In this document: piece by piece, positions 1-5,726 of the stretch
Numbering within the stretch: position 1 is the stretch's first letter
Layout of the letters: each line of letters starts with the position of its first letter
NCBI GenBank assembly: GCA_011371465.1
Contig: DRQL01000069.1
Location: 1 to 7,272, forward strand
Length of the DNA: 7,272 bases
Direction of reading: 5' to 3'
From: Gammaproteobacteria bacterium
GTDB lineage: Bacteria > Pseudomonadota > Gammaproteobacteria > DSM-19610
Notes under the pieces: model-generated
Databases searched by the model: none
What the model saw: only the letters and a program-made list of their open reading frames with translations
What the model was told of the DNA's origin: nothing
Program-made: the position numbers and the translations under genes

Positions 1-1
1 A

Positions 2-868
2 CACCTGCTTCCCCTGTTGCTGACGCTCGGCCTGCTGTTTACGGCTGTACGGGCAGACTCTATTGAAACCATCCAGCTGCAGCACCGCCCTGCCGCAGAC
101 ATCATTCCCGTCATCAAACCCATGCTCGACAGCACGGACTCGGTAAGCGGCCAGGGTTTCCGGCTATTCGTGCGCACCACACCGGACCGGTTTGCCCAGG
201 TCAAACAGATGGTCCGCAAGCTGGACGTGGCCGCAAAGCTGCTGCAGATATCGGTCTTCCAGGGCAATGACCGCGACCTGCGCGCGCTGTCGATGGAAGG
301 CAGCGCCCGCTACCAGGATCGCAACAGCGATATCCGCATCGGCAGCAGCGGCGAAAAATCGCGCGGTGCCGACGTCCACCTGAGCACGCGCGGCGGCAGC
401 GCTACCAGCCATACCCTCAGCACGCGCGGACGCCTGTCGGATAACCCGATCCATACACTGCGCGTCACCGAGGGCACCCAGGGCTACATCGAAACCGGCG
501 AGTCCATCCCCTACTTTTCGGTCGGTGGCGGCTGGTTTCGTGGACGCCGCGCTTACATCGACGGCGGCATCGAGTACAAGGACGTGACCACCGGTTTCTA
601 CGTGTTACCCAGGGTCAACGGCGACCAGGTCATCCTGGATGTCAGCCCCTTCAAGCAGTCACAGAGCAAGACGCGCGGCGGCGACATCAACACCCAGAGC
701 GCCAGCACACAGATCACCGGCAAACTCGGGCAATGGCTGGCAATTGGCGGCACCACCGAACAGGTACAGCGTTCGGACAGCAGCATCGGCAGCCGCCATT
801 CGACGCAGAGCAGGAACAACGAAAGCATCTGGATCAAGGCGGAGCTGGTACACCAGGAAAAACGCTGA
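2..868 (+). CDS. Secretin-like exported protein, 5' end cut by window (partial)
   Basis: The frame is open from the left edge to a TGA at 866-868, giving 288 visible residues. The first residues (LPLLLTLGLLFTAVRA, then DS) look like the hydrophobic core and cleavage site of a signal peptide, so the true start lies just outside the window; the in-frame TTG at 17 falls inside that core and is an unlikely start. Residues about 20-75 resemble the N1/NolW-like (Secretin_N) fold of secretins: IETIQLQHRPAADIIPVI, then a loop, then a TTPDRFAQVKQMVRKLD helix. A Ser/Gly/Arg-rich linker follows, with LSTRG occurring twice. The last 130 residues (GYIETGESIPYF, GFYVLPRVNGDQVILDVSPF, ITGKLGQWLAIGG) resemble part of the secretin C-terminal beta domain. 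Full secretins are usually well over 400 residues, so this looks like a reduced stand-alone relative rather than a type II secretion or pilus outer-membrane channel. The family call is from motif memory. Export and periplasmic or outer-membrane location are inferred. Confidence 0.72.
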   Translation, partial: HLLPLLLTLGLLFTAVRADSIETIQLQHRPAADIIPVIKPMLDSTDSVSGQGFRLFVRTTPDRFAQVKQMVRKLDVAAKLLQISVFQGNDRDLRALSMEGSARYQDRNSDIRIGSSGEKSRGADVHLSTRGGSATSHTLSTRGRLSDNPIHTLRVTEGTQGYIETGESIPYFSVGGGWFRGRRAYIDGGIEYKDVTTGFYVLPRVNGDQVILDVSPFKQSQSKTRGGDINTQSASTQITGKLGQWLAIGGTTEQVQRSDSSIGSRHSTQSRNNESIWIKAELVHQEKR

Positions 869-881
869 TTAACTCGTCCTG

Positions 882-895
882 CCGGCGTATGCCGG
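882..895. other. Short hairpin between the secretin-like gene and the SPFH gene
   Basis: CCGGC and GCCGG form a perfect 5-bp stem around a GTAT loop in the 62-base gap. A wobble pair and a T-A pair can extend it outward to 880-897. No T-run follows, so it is not a convincing intrinsic terminator. It could be a weak attenuator, an mRNA-stability element or chance. Confidence 0.25.
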
Positions 896-919
896 TAAAC
901 AGGGCAATCAACCACAGAC

Positions 920-925
920 AAGGAG
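920..925 (+). promoter_or_regulatory. Shine-Dalgarno of the SPFH gene
   Basis: AAGGAG lies five bases before the ATG at 931. This decides the start: the open frame extends upstream to an ATG at 733, but that stretch overlaps the end of the secretin-like gene and reads as an out-of-frame shadow. The protein starting at 931 begins directly with the expected N-terminal membrane anchor. Confidence 0.85.
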
Positions 926-930
926 CAAAT

Positions 931-1863
931 ATGTTCGGGTTCCAGGAATTTGTACTACTGATACTGGTGCTGGCCGTCGTGCTGGTCATCATGGGCGTGA
1001 AATCCGTCCCGCAGGGCAGTGAATTCACCATCGAGCGTTTCGGTCGCTACACCCGGACACTGCGTCCCGGCCTCAACCTGATCGTACCGGTGATCGACCG
1101 CATCGGCGCCAAACTCAACATGATGGAACGCGTCATGGACGTGCCTTCCCAGGAAGTTATCACCCGGGACAACGCCATGGTGACCGTGGATGGCGTGGTG
1201 TTTTTCCAGGTACTGGATGCCGCCAAGGCCGCCTACGAGGTCAACCAGCTGGAGCTGGCCATTCTCAACCTGACCATGACCAACATCCGTACCGTCATGG
1301 GCTCCATGGACCTCGACGAACTGCTGTCCCAGCGCGACACCATCAACGCCCAGCTGCTGCACGTGGTGGACGATGCCACCACACCGTGGGGTGTGAAGGT
1401 CACCCGTATCGAGATCAAGGACATCACCCCGCCGCGCGACCTGGTCGACGCCATGGCCCGGCAGATGAAAGCCGAGCGTGAAAAGCGCGCCAACATCCTG
1501 GAAGCGGAAGGCTTCCGGCAGGCGGAGATCCTCAAGGCCGAAGGCGAGAAACAGGCCGCCATCCTGGACGCCGAAGGCAACCGCCAGGCGGCCTTCCTGG
1601 ATGCCGAGGCCCGCGAGCGCCAGGCCGAAGCCGAGGCAAAGGCCACCGACATGGTCTCCAAGGCCATCGGCAACGGTGACATCAATGCCATCAACTATTT
1701 CGTCGCCACCAAATATGTCGACGCGCTGCAGGCCATCGCCACCTCGCCCAATGAAAAACTGGTACTGATGCCACTCGAGGCATCCAGTGTCATCGGCGCC
1801 ATCGGCGGCATCACCGAGCTGGCCAAAAACGCCCTGGACAAACAGAAGGGGTCGGCTGCGTAA
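931..1863 (+). CDS. qmcA: SPFH/Band 7 (stomatin/QmcA-type) membrane protein
   Basis: This encodes 310 residues, close to the roughly 305 of E. coli QmcA. A single N-terminal membrane anchor at residues 7-23 (FVLLILVLAVVLVIMGV) is followed by VPQGSEFTIERFGRYTRTL and PGLNLIVPVIDRI, which are hallmark opening strands of the Band 7 domain (about 24-185), and by TRDNAMVTVDGVVFFQV and DAMARQMKAEREKRA. An alanine/glutamate-rich coiled coil follows (about 186-240), then a conserved C-terminal section (NYFVATKYVDAL, LVLMPLE). Proteins of this family oligomerise at the inner membrane, form detergent-resistant microdomains, and in some cases modulate membrane proteases such as FtsH. The gene is directly followed by an nfeD-type gene, the classic partner arrangement. 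The family assignment is firm; orthology to qmcA specifically is likely but rests on resemblance and gene order. Confidence 0.93.
   Translation: MFGFQEFVLLILVLAVVLVIMGVKSVPQGSEFTIERFGRYTRTLRPGLNLIVPVIDRIGAKLNMMERVMDVPSQEVITRDNAMVTVDGVVFFQVLDAAKAAYEVNQLELAILNLTMTNIRTVMGSMDLDELLSQRDTINAQLLHVVDDATTPWGVKVTRIEIKDITPPRDLVDAMARQMKAEREKRANILEAEGFRQAEILKAEGEKQAAILDAEGNRQAAFLDAEARERQAEAEAKATDMVSKAIGNGDINAINYFVATKYVDALQAIATSPNEKLVLMPLEASSVIGAIGGITELAKNALDKQKGSAA
1495..1626 (+). repeat. Four 11-residue (33-bp) coiled-coil repeats in the SPFH gene
   Basis: Residues 189-232 consist of four consecutive 11-residue units: ILEAEGFRQAE, ILKAEGEKQAA, ILDAEGNRQAA and FLDAEARERQA. The shared pattern is (I/F)L-x-AE-x-x-x-Q/R-A. 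Hendecad repeats of this sort form the alanine-rich rod of stomatin/QmcA oligomers. The DNA copies are diverged, so this is an old protein-level repeat, not a recent tandem duplication. Confidence 0.8.
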
Positions 1864-2300
1864 TGGAAACCCTCGGACACTGGCACTGGTGGATACTCGC
1901 CGCCGCACTGATCATCCTGGAAGTATTTGCGCCGGGCGCCTTTTTCCTCTGGCTGGGGATCGCCGCGGTTGCCGTGGGCGGCGTGGTGTATCTCTACCCG
2001 GCGATGGAGTGGGAATACCAGTTGCTGTTGTTCTCGGTGCTGTCGGTGATCAGCATCGTCATCTGGCGAAGATATTTCCGCACCTCGCCCGCGGATACCG
2101 ACCAGCCAAACCTGAACCGGCGCGGCGAACAGTACGTCGGCCGCGTATTCACGCTGAAAGAACCTGTGGTTGACGGTATCGGCAAGATCCGTGTCGATGA
2201 TTCGACCTGGAAGGTGCGTGGCGAGGACTGCCCGGCGGGTACGCAGGTGGAAGTCACCGGCGTTGACGGCACGATCCTGGAAGTCATCTGCAAGAACTGA
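1863..2300 (+). CDS. Short NfeD-family membrane protein (YbbJ-like)
   Basis: This encodes 145 residues. The N-terminal half is membranous, with likely segments at about 9-23, 26-45 and 53-68 (ILAAALIILEVFAPG, FFLWLGIAAVAVGGVVYLY, LLLFSVLSVISIVIW). The C-terminal part, about 88-143, matches the NfeD soluble OB-fold: a GRVFTLKEPVVDGIGKI strand pair, DSTWKVRGED, GTQVEVTGVDG and a final LEV strand. It lacks the N-terminal ClpP-like serine protease domain of long NfeD proteins, so it is the short form. Its ATG overlaps the stop codon of the SPFH gene by one base (TAATG), with an AAGGGG Shine-Dalgarno at 1846-1851 inside that gene, so the two are almost certainly translationally coupled. Members of this family pair with SPFH proteins, and the OB domain is thought to mediate the interaction or the assembly of the complex. 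Confidence 0.92.
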   Translation: METLGHWHWWILAAALIILEVFAPGAFFLWLGIAAVAVGGVVYLYPAMEWEYQLLLFSVLSVISIVIWRRYFRTSPADTDQPNLNRRGEQYVGRVFTLKEPVVDGIGKIRVDDSTWKVRGEDCPAGTQVEVTGVDGTILEVICKN

Positions 2301-2306
2301 TCCGGG

Positions 2307-2321
2307 ACGGGATTCCCCCGT
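2307..2321. terminator. Weak hairpin between convergent genes
   Basis: ACGGG and CCCGT form a 5-bp stem around ATTCC in the 24-base gap between nfeD and the end of the cytochrome gene. On the plus strand only three Ts occur from the stem end onward; on the minus strand no U-run follows. With so short a gap, a shared bidirectional terminator is the natural expectation, but the structure is weak and transcription may end inside the opposing gene. Confidence 0.25.
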
Positions 2322-2324
2322 TTG

Positions 2325-2702
2325 CTACTGCAGCAGCAGCTGCTGCAATAACACCAGGTCCTGGATGTTGATCTTGCCGTCCGGCGCGCCGGACGGGTAC
2401 AGGTCACCGTGGGCAAGGTGGGTTTCCGTTGCCGTCCGCAGACCCAGCGCGATCTGCGTTCCAACCAGCAGGTCACCGGCATTGAGATTGCCATCGGCCG
2501 TTACATCACCATCGCCAAGATTCGCTGTCAGCGGAATCGGGTCTACCGCATCCAGCAGACCATCGCCATCGGTGTCGTTCGACAAGGGGTTAAGATCCTG
2601 TCCGGGCGTATACTGGCTGCTGTCGCCATCGAACGCCACTTCCTCGAAATCACTCAGTCCATCGCCGTCACTGTCCGCCAGCAGGGGACTGGTGCCGATG
2701 AT
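2325..2702 (-). pseudogene. Frame-shifted 3' end of the cytochrome gene: TSP3 repeats plus dockerin-like module
   Basis: This stretch reads on the minus strand in a different frame from the upstream cytochrome gene and ends at TAG (2327-2325). Read from 2702 it begins IIGTSPLLADSDGDGL and continues SDFEE, the canonical continuation of a thrombospondin type 3 calcium repeat. A further repeat follows (NDTDGDGLLDAVDPIPL), then two dockerin-like calcium loops: GDVTADGNLNAGDLLVG with TQIALG, and PDGKINIQDLVLLQQLLLQ at the extreme C-terminus. The only in-frame ATG is at 2639, with no visible ribosome binding site and in the middle of a repeat. It is therefore far more likely the detached tail of the cytochrome protein than an independent gene. 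Restoring one base near 2702 would give a single protein of about 1062 residues. Confidence 0.8.
2333..2346. repeat. 14-bp perfect palindrome of CAG/CTG triplets
   Basis: GCAGCAGCTGCTGC is self-complementary and sits within a short CAG/CTG run at the very end of the minus-strand gene, where it encodes part of the Leu/Gln-rich C-terminus (LLLQQLLLQ). It has no loop, so it is a poor RNA hairpin. It is most simply explained by repeated Leu (CTG) and Gln (CAG) codons. Confidence 0.4.
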
Positions 2703-5512
2703 TCGAAGAAATCGTCCAGCCCGTCATTGTCATCGTCCGCGTCGCAGGCATTTCCCGCGCCGTCGTTATCGGTGTCGGTCTGCACGGGATTGGCGGCCGC
2801 GGTACAGTTATCGTCGTTATCCAGCACGCTGTCCTCGTCACGGTCGATACCGATCCGGGCACCACTGCCCGGCGGCACCGCCAGGTAGGTCAGCGGCTGC
2901 CCCGCTACAGCCGCCACGGCTTTCAGGGCTGCACTGGTCAGCGCAGCCTCACCTGCCCGGTCACTGCTGAATACCCCGCCATTCAGGTACCAGCCGCGCG
3001 ACTCGCCGTTCAGTATGCCTTTCACCACCAGGTCAGCATCACCCACCGAGGCGCGCGCAATCAGCAGGTCGATCCGGGAGTTCACCATGGCACTGTTGGT
3101 ATCCGTCAGCGTAATCTGCTGCCCTACCACCGGCTTCAGGCTGGAATCAAAGGCAAACAGGAACTGCTCCACCTGCCTGCGTTCCGAATCACCACCGGGG
3201 AAAGAAAATGCGCTGGCATTCAGGAAACGCAGCAGGCTGTCGGTACTGCCATCGTGCAGAAAACCGAAACCACGGACCTGGTCGCCCTTGTGGGCGTTAT
3301 CACCGGCATTGAAAAACGGCACCGCAGGCATACCGAACATACCGACATTTGCGTACATATTACGCAGCTGGGGAATCTTGAGGTGCTGTGGCTCCAGCTC
3401 GAAGCTGCCCTTGCCATCGGTACCGAAGAACCCCGATGCCGGGTCCAGCACATGGCAGCCGTTGCAGTGGGCAATGCCGTCCGAAAGCCGGGCGGGGTCC
3501 ATGTAGAAGGCCCGGCCGCCGGCCTGCATCGGGGTCAGCGAGTCATCGATATTCCGGATCGGGTTGGGTGGCAGCACCACCTGCAGGATGAAATCCGCAA
3601 ATGCCTGCATTTCCGGGTCACTGCCCGGTGTGGCGCGCCCCAGCAGGCCTTCGAAGGCGACGCCAAAGGCCTTGAACGCCGCCACTTCGTTGTACACCCC
3701 ACTGTCCGGTTGCGCGTTGGGGCTGCCATCCCGGTTGACGCGATCACCACGCCAGTGCATCGACCCGTGACCATTCATGCCGCGCAGCGTCTGCGTGGTC
3801 ATGGGTCCTTTCATGGGGTGAAAATCCTTGTAGACAGTCGGCGGGTTCGGGCTTTGAAAAATGAAATCCAGCGGGTTGCCCTGGATCGACCCGGTCGGGT
3901 CCCCCAGGTCCCAGGCCAGGCTGTCGAGATCACCATCCACGTGACAGCTTGCACAGGCCGCCTCGCCGTTACTCGACGTCATGTTCGCGTCGTACAGGAA
4001 ACGGCGGCCGGTCGTCACCGCAGGTGGTTCGGGGTTGGCCAGCTGGATGTGGGTACTTTCCTGCCTGAGCGTTGTATCTACAATGGAAATACCGTTATCG
4101 AAACGCGTAGTCACATACAGCCGGCCGCGCGACTCGTCGAGCAACAGACCGGAAGGACCGCCACCGCTGATGGTGATGTGATCATTGCTGCTGGGTACGA
4201 AGCTGTTGTTTTCCAGCTTCGCGACATCGAACACGCCTACCTTGTCGGAGCCCTTGGCAGCCAGGTAGAGGGTCTTGCCATTGCCGGATATCACCAGCTG
4301 GCGCGGCAGGGCCAGGCTGTTCTGCGCGACACCGGCCGGAGCCGGCGACACACTGTAGTCGATATGCTTGTTCAGGTGTCTCGGGGTCGCTGATACCAGG
4401 CCCGGATCGACAATGGTGATCCGGGTTTCGTGCAGGTGACCAATGACGGAACTGATCGAAGCCTGGGCCGCCGTGCGCGTGCCTTCGAACCGCACCTCGT
4501 TGACCGCTTCCGTGTTGGCCACAAACAGCTTGCCCGTGGCCGGACTGACGGCCATGTTGTACAGCACGGTGCCCACGCCCGATACCGACGCGGTTTCCAC
4601 CGGCGGGTTGGCGTTAGCGTTGATCGCGAACACATCCCTGTCAGGCAGGTTGAAACGCACCAGGCCATCCCAGTTACGATTGAGTTCGTCCTTCCAGTTG
4701 ACCCCGTTGAACTTCACGATCAACCCGACTTCCGGTTGCAGTTTGTTGTCCGCGTCGACGTTGGGTGCCGGCAGGCCGCCGGGGGCTGTCGCACCATCCA
4801 CGGTACAGGGTGCCGCCGCTGCACCGCCATCGCAGACGGCCTCGCCGTGCACCGTCGTGGTCCGGTTGCCGGAGTGGAAAACGCCGGCATACACCGTGGA
4901 ACCATCCGGCGATACCGCCAGCGGTCGCGGCGTATCGCCGAACAGGGCAAGAACGGTAAGCGGATTGCCGCCCGGTCCCGCACCGGGTGCCGCCGCGTCG
5001 AATACCCACACATCGGCTCTGCCGATACCCGGTGTAGTCAGTTCACCGGGGTTGGCGGGATCTGTATACGGGCTGTTCTGCCCACGGTGCGCCGCCGTAA
5101 TGAAGGCGCGGTTGCCACCCGGCCCCGCAAACACGATATCGCGCGGCTCGTCACCAACCAGCAGCGTTCGTATCACGCGTGGCGGTAGCGCGGCCACATC
5201 GACAATACTGACCGAGTCCGACAGGTGGTTCACCACCCAGACCTCACTGTTGTTGCGCACCGCCACGGCCACCGGCTCCAGGCCGACCGGCACCGAGGCG
5301 CTGAGCGTGAGACCACCCGCACCGATGGTAAAGATTTCAAGCCGGTTGTCGGGGGTATTGACGGCAAACAGGCGATTGCCGTCCGGCGACATCGCCAGCG
5401 GGCGCACCTGGCCGGATTCGAAGGCAACGAATGAAGCGGCGCCCGCCCATGTGCTGAGCAGGGCCAGCACAACTGCCGCACACAGTGCGCTTTTCGATCG
5501 AAAGGAACCCAT
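2654..5512 (-). CDS. Exported beta-propeller / di-heme cytochrome c peroxidase-like protein with TSP3 calcium repeats (C-terminus frameshifted)
   Basis: This frame encodes 952 residues from the ATG at 5512, chosen over the longer open frame to 5554 because it has a strong purine-rich Shine-Dalgarno and begins with a signal peptide (ALCAAVVLALLSTWAGA, cleavage near 25). Residues about 27-500 form a YVTN/NHL-like beta-propeller, with repeated PLAMSPDGNRLFAV, PLAVSPDGSTVYAG and NMAVSPATGKLFVAN units. Two heme c sites follow: CASCH (520-524) and CNGCH (683-687). MTTQTLRGM, MHWRGDR (585 onward) and a Met-rich LRNMYANVGMFGM stretch (around 719-728) can supply distal ligands and resemble di-heme peroxidase/MauG-like proteins. 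TSP3-type calcium repeats start near residue 890 (DRDEDSVLDNDDNC, DTDNDGAGNACDADDDNDG). After DDFFE (937) the frame leaves the repeat pattern and stops at 2656-2654, while the pattern continues in another frame. A periplasmic or surface redox role is inferred; the substrate is unknown. The gene stands alone, diverging from metH and converging on nfeD. Confidence 0.85.
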   Translation of the reverse strand: MGSFRSKSALCAAVVLALLSTWAGAASFVAFESGQVRPLAMSPDGNRLFAVNTPDNRLEIFTIGAGGLTLSASVPVGLEPVAVAVRNNSEVWVVNHLSDSVSIVDVAALPPRVIRTLLVGDEPRDIVFAGPGGNRAFITAAHRGQNSPYTDPANPGELTTPGIGRADVWVFDAAAPGAGPGGNPLTVLALFGDTPRPLAVSPDGSTVYAGVFHSGNRTTTVHGEAVCDGGAAAAPCTVDGATAPGGLPAPNVDADNKLQPEVGLIVKFNGVNWKDELNRNWDGLVRFNLPDRDVFAINANANPPVETASVSGVGTVLYNMAVSPATGKLFVANTEAVNEVRFEGTRTAAQASISSVIGHLHETRITIVDPGLVSATPRHLNKHIDYSVSPAPAGVAQNSLALPRQLVISGNGKTLYLAAKGSDKVGVFDVAKLENNSFVPSSNDHITISGGGPSGLLLDESRGRLYVTTRFDNGISIVDTTLRQESTHIQLANPEPPAVTTGRRFLYDANMTSSNGEAACASCHVDGDLDSLAWDLGDPTGSIQGNPLDFIFQSPNPPTVYKDFHPMKGPMTTQTLRGMNGHGSMHWRGDRVNRDGSPNAQPDSGVYNEVAAFKAFGVAFEGLLGRATPGSDPEMQAFADFILQVVLPPNPIRNIDDSLTPMQAGGRAFYMDPARLSDGIAHCNGCHVLDPASGFFGTDGKGSFELEPQHLKIPQLRNMYANVGMFGMPAVPFFNAGDNAHKGDQVRGFGFLHDGSTDSLLRFLNASAFSFPGGDSERRQVEQFLFAFDSSLKPVVGQQITLTDTNSAMVNSRIDLLIARASVGDADLVVKGILNGESRGWYLNGGVFSSDRAGEAALTSAALKAVAAVAGQPLTYLAVPPGSGARIGIDRDEDSVLDNDDNCTAAANPVQTDTDNDGAGNACDADDDNDGLDDFFESSAPVPCWRTVTAMD
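2699..2704 (-). other. Probable single-base frameshift site
   Basis: On the coding strand the sequence here is TTC TTC GAA TCA TCG. The frame used upstream gives DDFFE and then SSAPVPCWRTVTAMD with a stop. Adding one base after GAA gives DDFFE-IIGTSPLLADSDGDG, which restores an uninterrupted TSP3 repeat. The shift must lie between the last good upstream residue (Glu937) and the start of GTSPLLADSDGDG, so it is placed to within a few bases. No canonical slippery heptamer is present, which argues against programmed frameshifting. It could be a real inactivating indel or a sequencing/assembly error. Confidence 0.8.
3452..3466 (-). other. Second heme c attachment motif (CNGCH)
   Basis: The codons read Cys-Asn-Gly-Cys-His, residues 683-687 of the minus-strand protein, preceded by GIAHCNGCH context and followed by VLDPASGFFGTDG. 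It is a standard CxxCH covalent heme-binding site, expected to be matured in the periplasm by the cytochrome c biogenesis system. Confidence 0.9.
3941..3955 (-). other. First heme c attachment motif (CASCH)
   Basis: The codons read Cys-Ala-Ser-Cys-His, residues 520-524 of the minus-strand protein, just after the beta-propeller (GEAACASCHVDGD). The 163-residue spacing to the second CxxCH is in the range seen for di-heme peroxidase-type proteins. Confidence 0.9.
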
Positions 5513-5527
5513 GTCTCCTCCCTCCCC
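5513..5527 (-). promoter_or_regulatory. Strong Shine-Dalgarno of the cytochrome gene
   Basis: On the coding strand GGGGAGGGAGGAGAC immediately precedes the ATG at 5512. It contains two overlapping anti-Shine-Dalgarno matches, GGAGG four bases and GGGAGG eight bases from the start codon. Together with the signal peptide that begins there, this selects 5512 as the start and rejects the upstream ATG at 5554. Confidence 0.85.
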
Positions 5528-5585
5528 GTAGCGCTGAACCAAAATCCTGCGCACACGGCTGCTGTTGTTGTTCTGGTATTTTTAT

Positions 5586-5604
5586 CTGTATCAAGGCGAT
5601 ACAG
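5586..5604. promoter_or_regulatory. Perfect 7-bp inverted repeat, candidate operator
   Basis: CTGTATC and GATACAG are separated by AAGGC, giving a 19-base dyad 74 bases upstream of the cytochrome gene start and about 120 upstream of metH. AT-rich DNA (TATTTTTAT) flanks it on the cytochrome side, where a promoter would be expected. No T-run follows it in either direction, so a transcription-factor site is likelier than a terminator. The cognate regulator is not identifiable from the window. Confidence 0.45.
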
Positions 5605-5615
5605 GCGTACGGCCA

Positions 5616-5630
5616 TTCTGCCATGCAGAA
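5616..5630. promoter_or_regulatory. Perfect 6-bp inverted repeat, second candidate operator
   Basis: TTCTGC and GCAGAA flank a CAT spacer. Its centre is 28 bases from the centre of the dyad at 5586-5604. The two dyads differ in sequence, so they need not bind the same protein. Confidence 0.35.
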
Positions 5631-5686
5631 GCAGCAGACGCGACTTTGGTCACCCGTAGACTGGTTAGGGACTGCAGCCGCTTCCG

Positions 5687-5695
5687 TGCTACACT
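5687..5695 (+). promoter_or_regulatory. Candidate extended -10 promoter for metH
   Basis: TGC-TACACT matches an extended -10 element (TGn before a TAnnnT hexamer). It would start transcription near 5702, leaving a 5' leader of about 25 bases before the metH ATG. No good -35 is seen at 16-18 bases upstream, as is usual for extended -10 promoters. The leader is too short for a riboswitch. Confidence 0.4.
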
Positions 5696-5726
5696 CTCAC
5701 GTCAGCGTTAGGCTATTGAAACCATT

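Noticed and set aside
733..930. Upstream extension of the SPFH frame to an ATG at 733
   Set aside because: It overlaps the real secretin-like gene in another frame and has no ribosome binding site. The ATG at 931 has AAGGAG and gives the proper N-terminal anchor.
955..1908. A 317-residue open frame antisense to the SPFH gene
   Set aside because: It is a shadow of the SPFH codons: the Gly/Leu/Asp/His-rich repeats mirror the hendecad region, and no plausible fold is evident.
2328..2347. The CAG/CTG palindrome as a terminator or repeat-expansion element
   Set aside because: It has no loop and no T-run, and it is explained by alternating Leu and Gln codons at the end of the minus-strand gene.
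2684..2687. The GGGG (coding-strand CCCC) run as the frameshift position
   Set aside because: A missing C here would also restore the downstream frame and homopolymers are error-prone. However, it would leave SSAPVP in place of IIGTSP, and GTSPLLADSDGDG is the canonical repeat form, so the shift is better placed near 2702. The alternative is not excluded.
2690..2710. Programmed -1 ribosomal frameshifting at the cytochrome C-terminus
   Set aside because: There is no X-XXY-YYZ slippery heptamer in the correct frame, so an indel is the simpler explanation.
3254..4393. A 379-residue plus-strand open frame, and the 362-residue one at 4443-5531, inside the cytochrome gene
   Set aside because: Both run opposite the cytochrome gene, whose heme motifs and propeller repeats prove the minus-strand reading. 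Neither has motifs of its own.
5555..5726. A SAM, SAH or cobalamin riboswitch upstream of metH
   Set aside because: No recognisable conserved core of these classes was seen, and the probable leader is too short to hold one.
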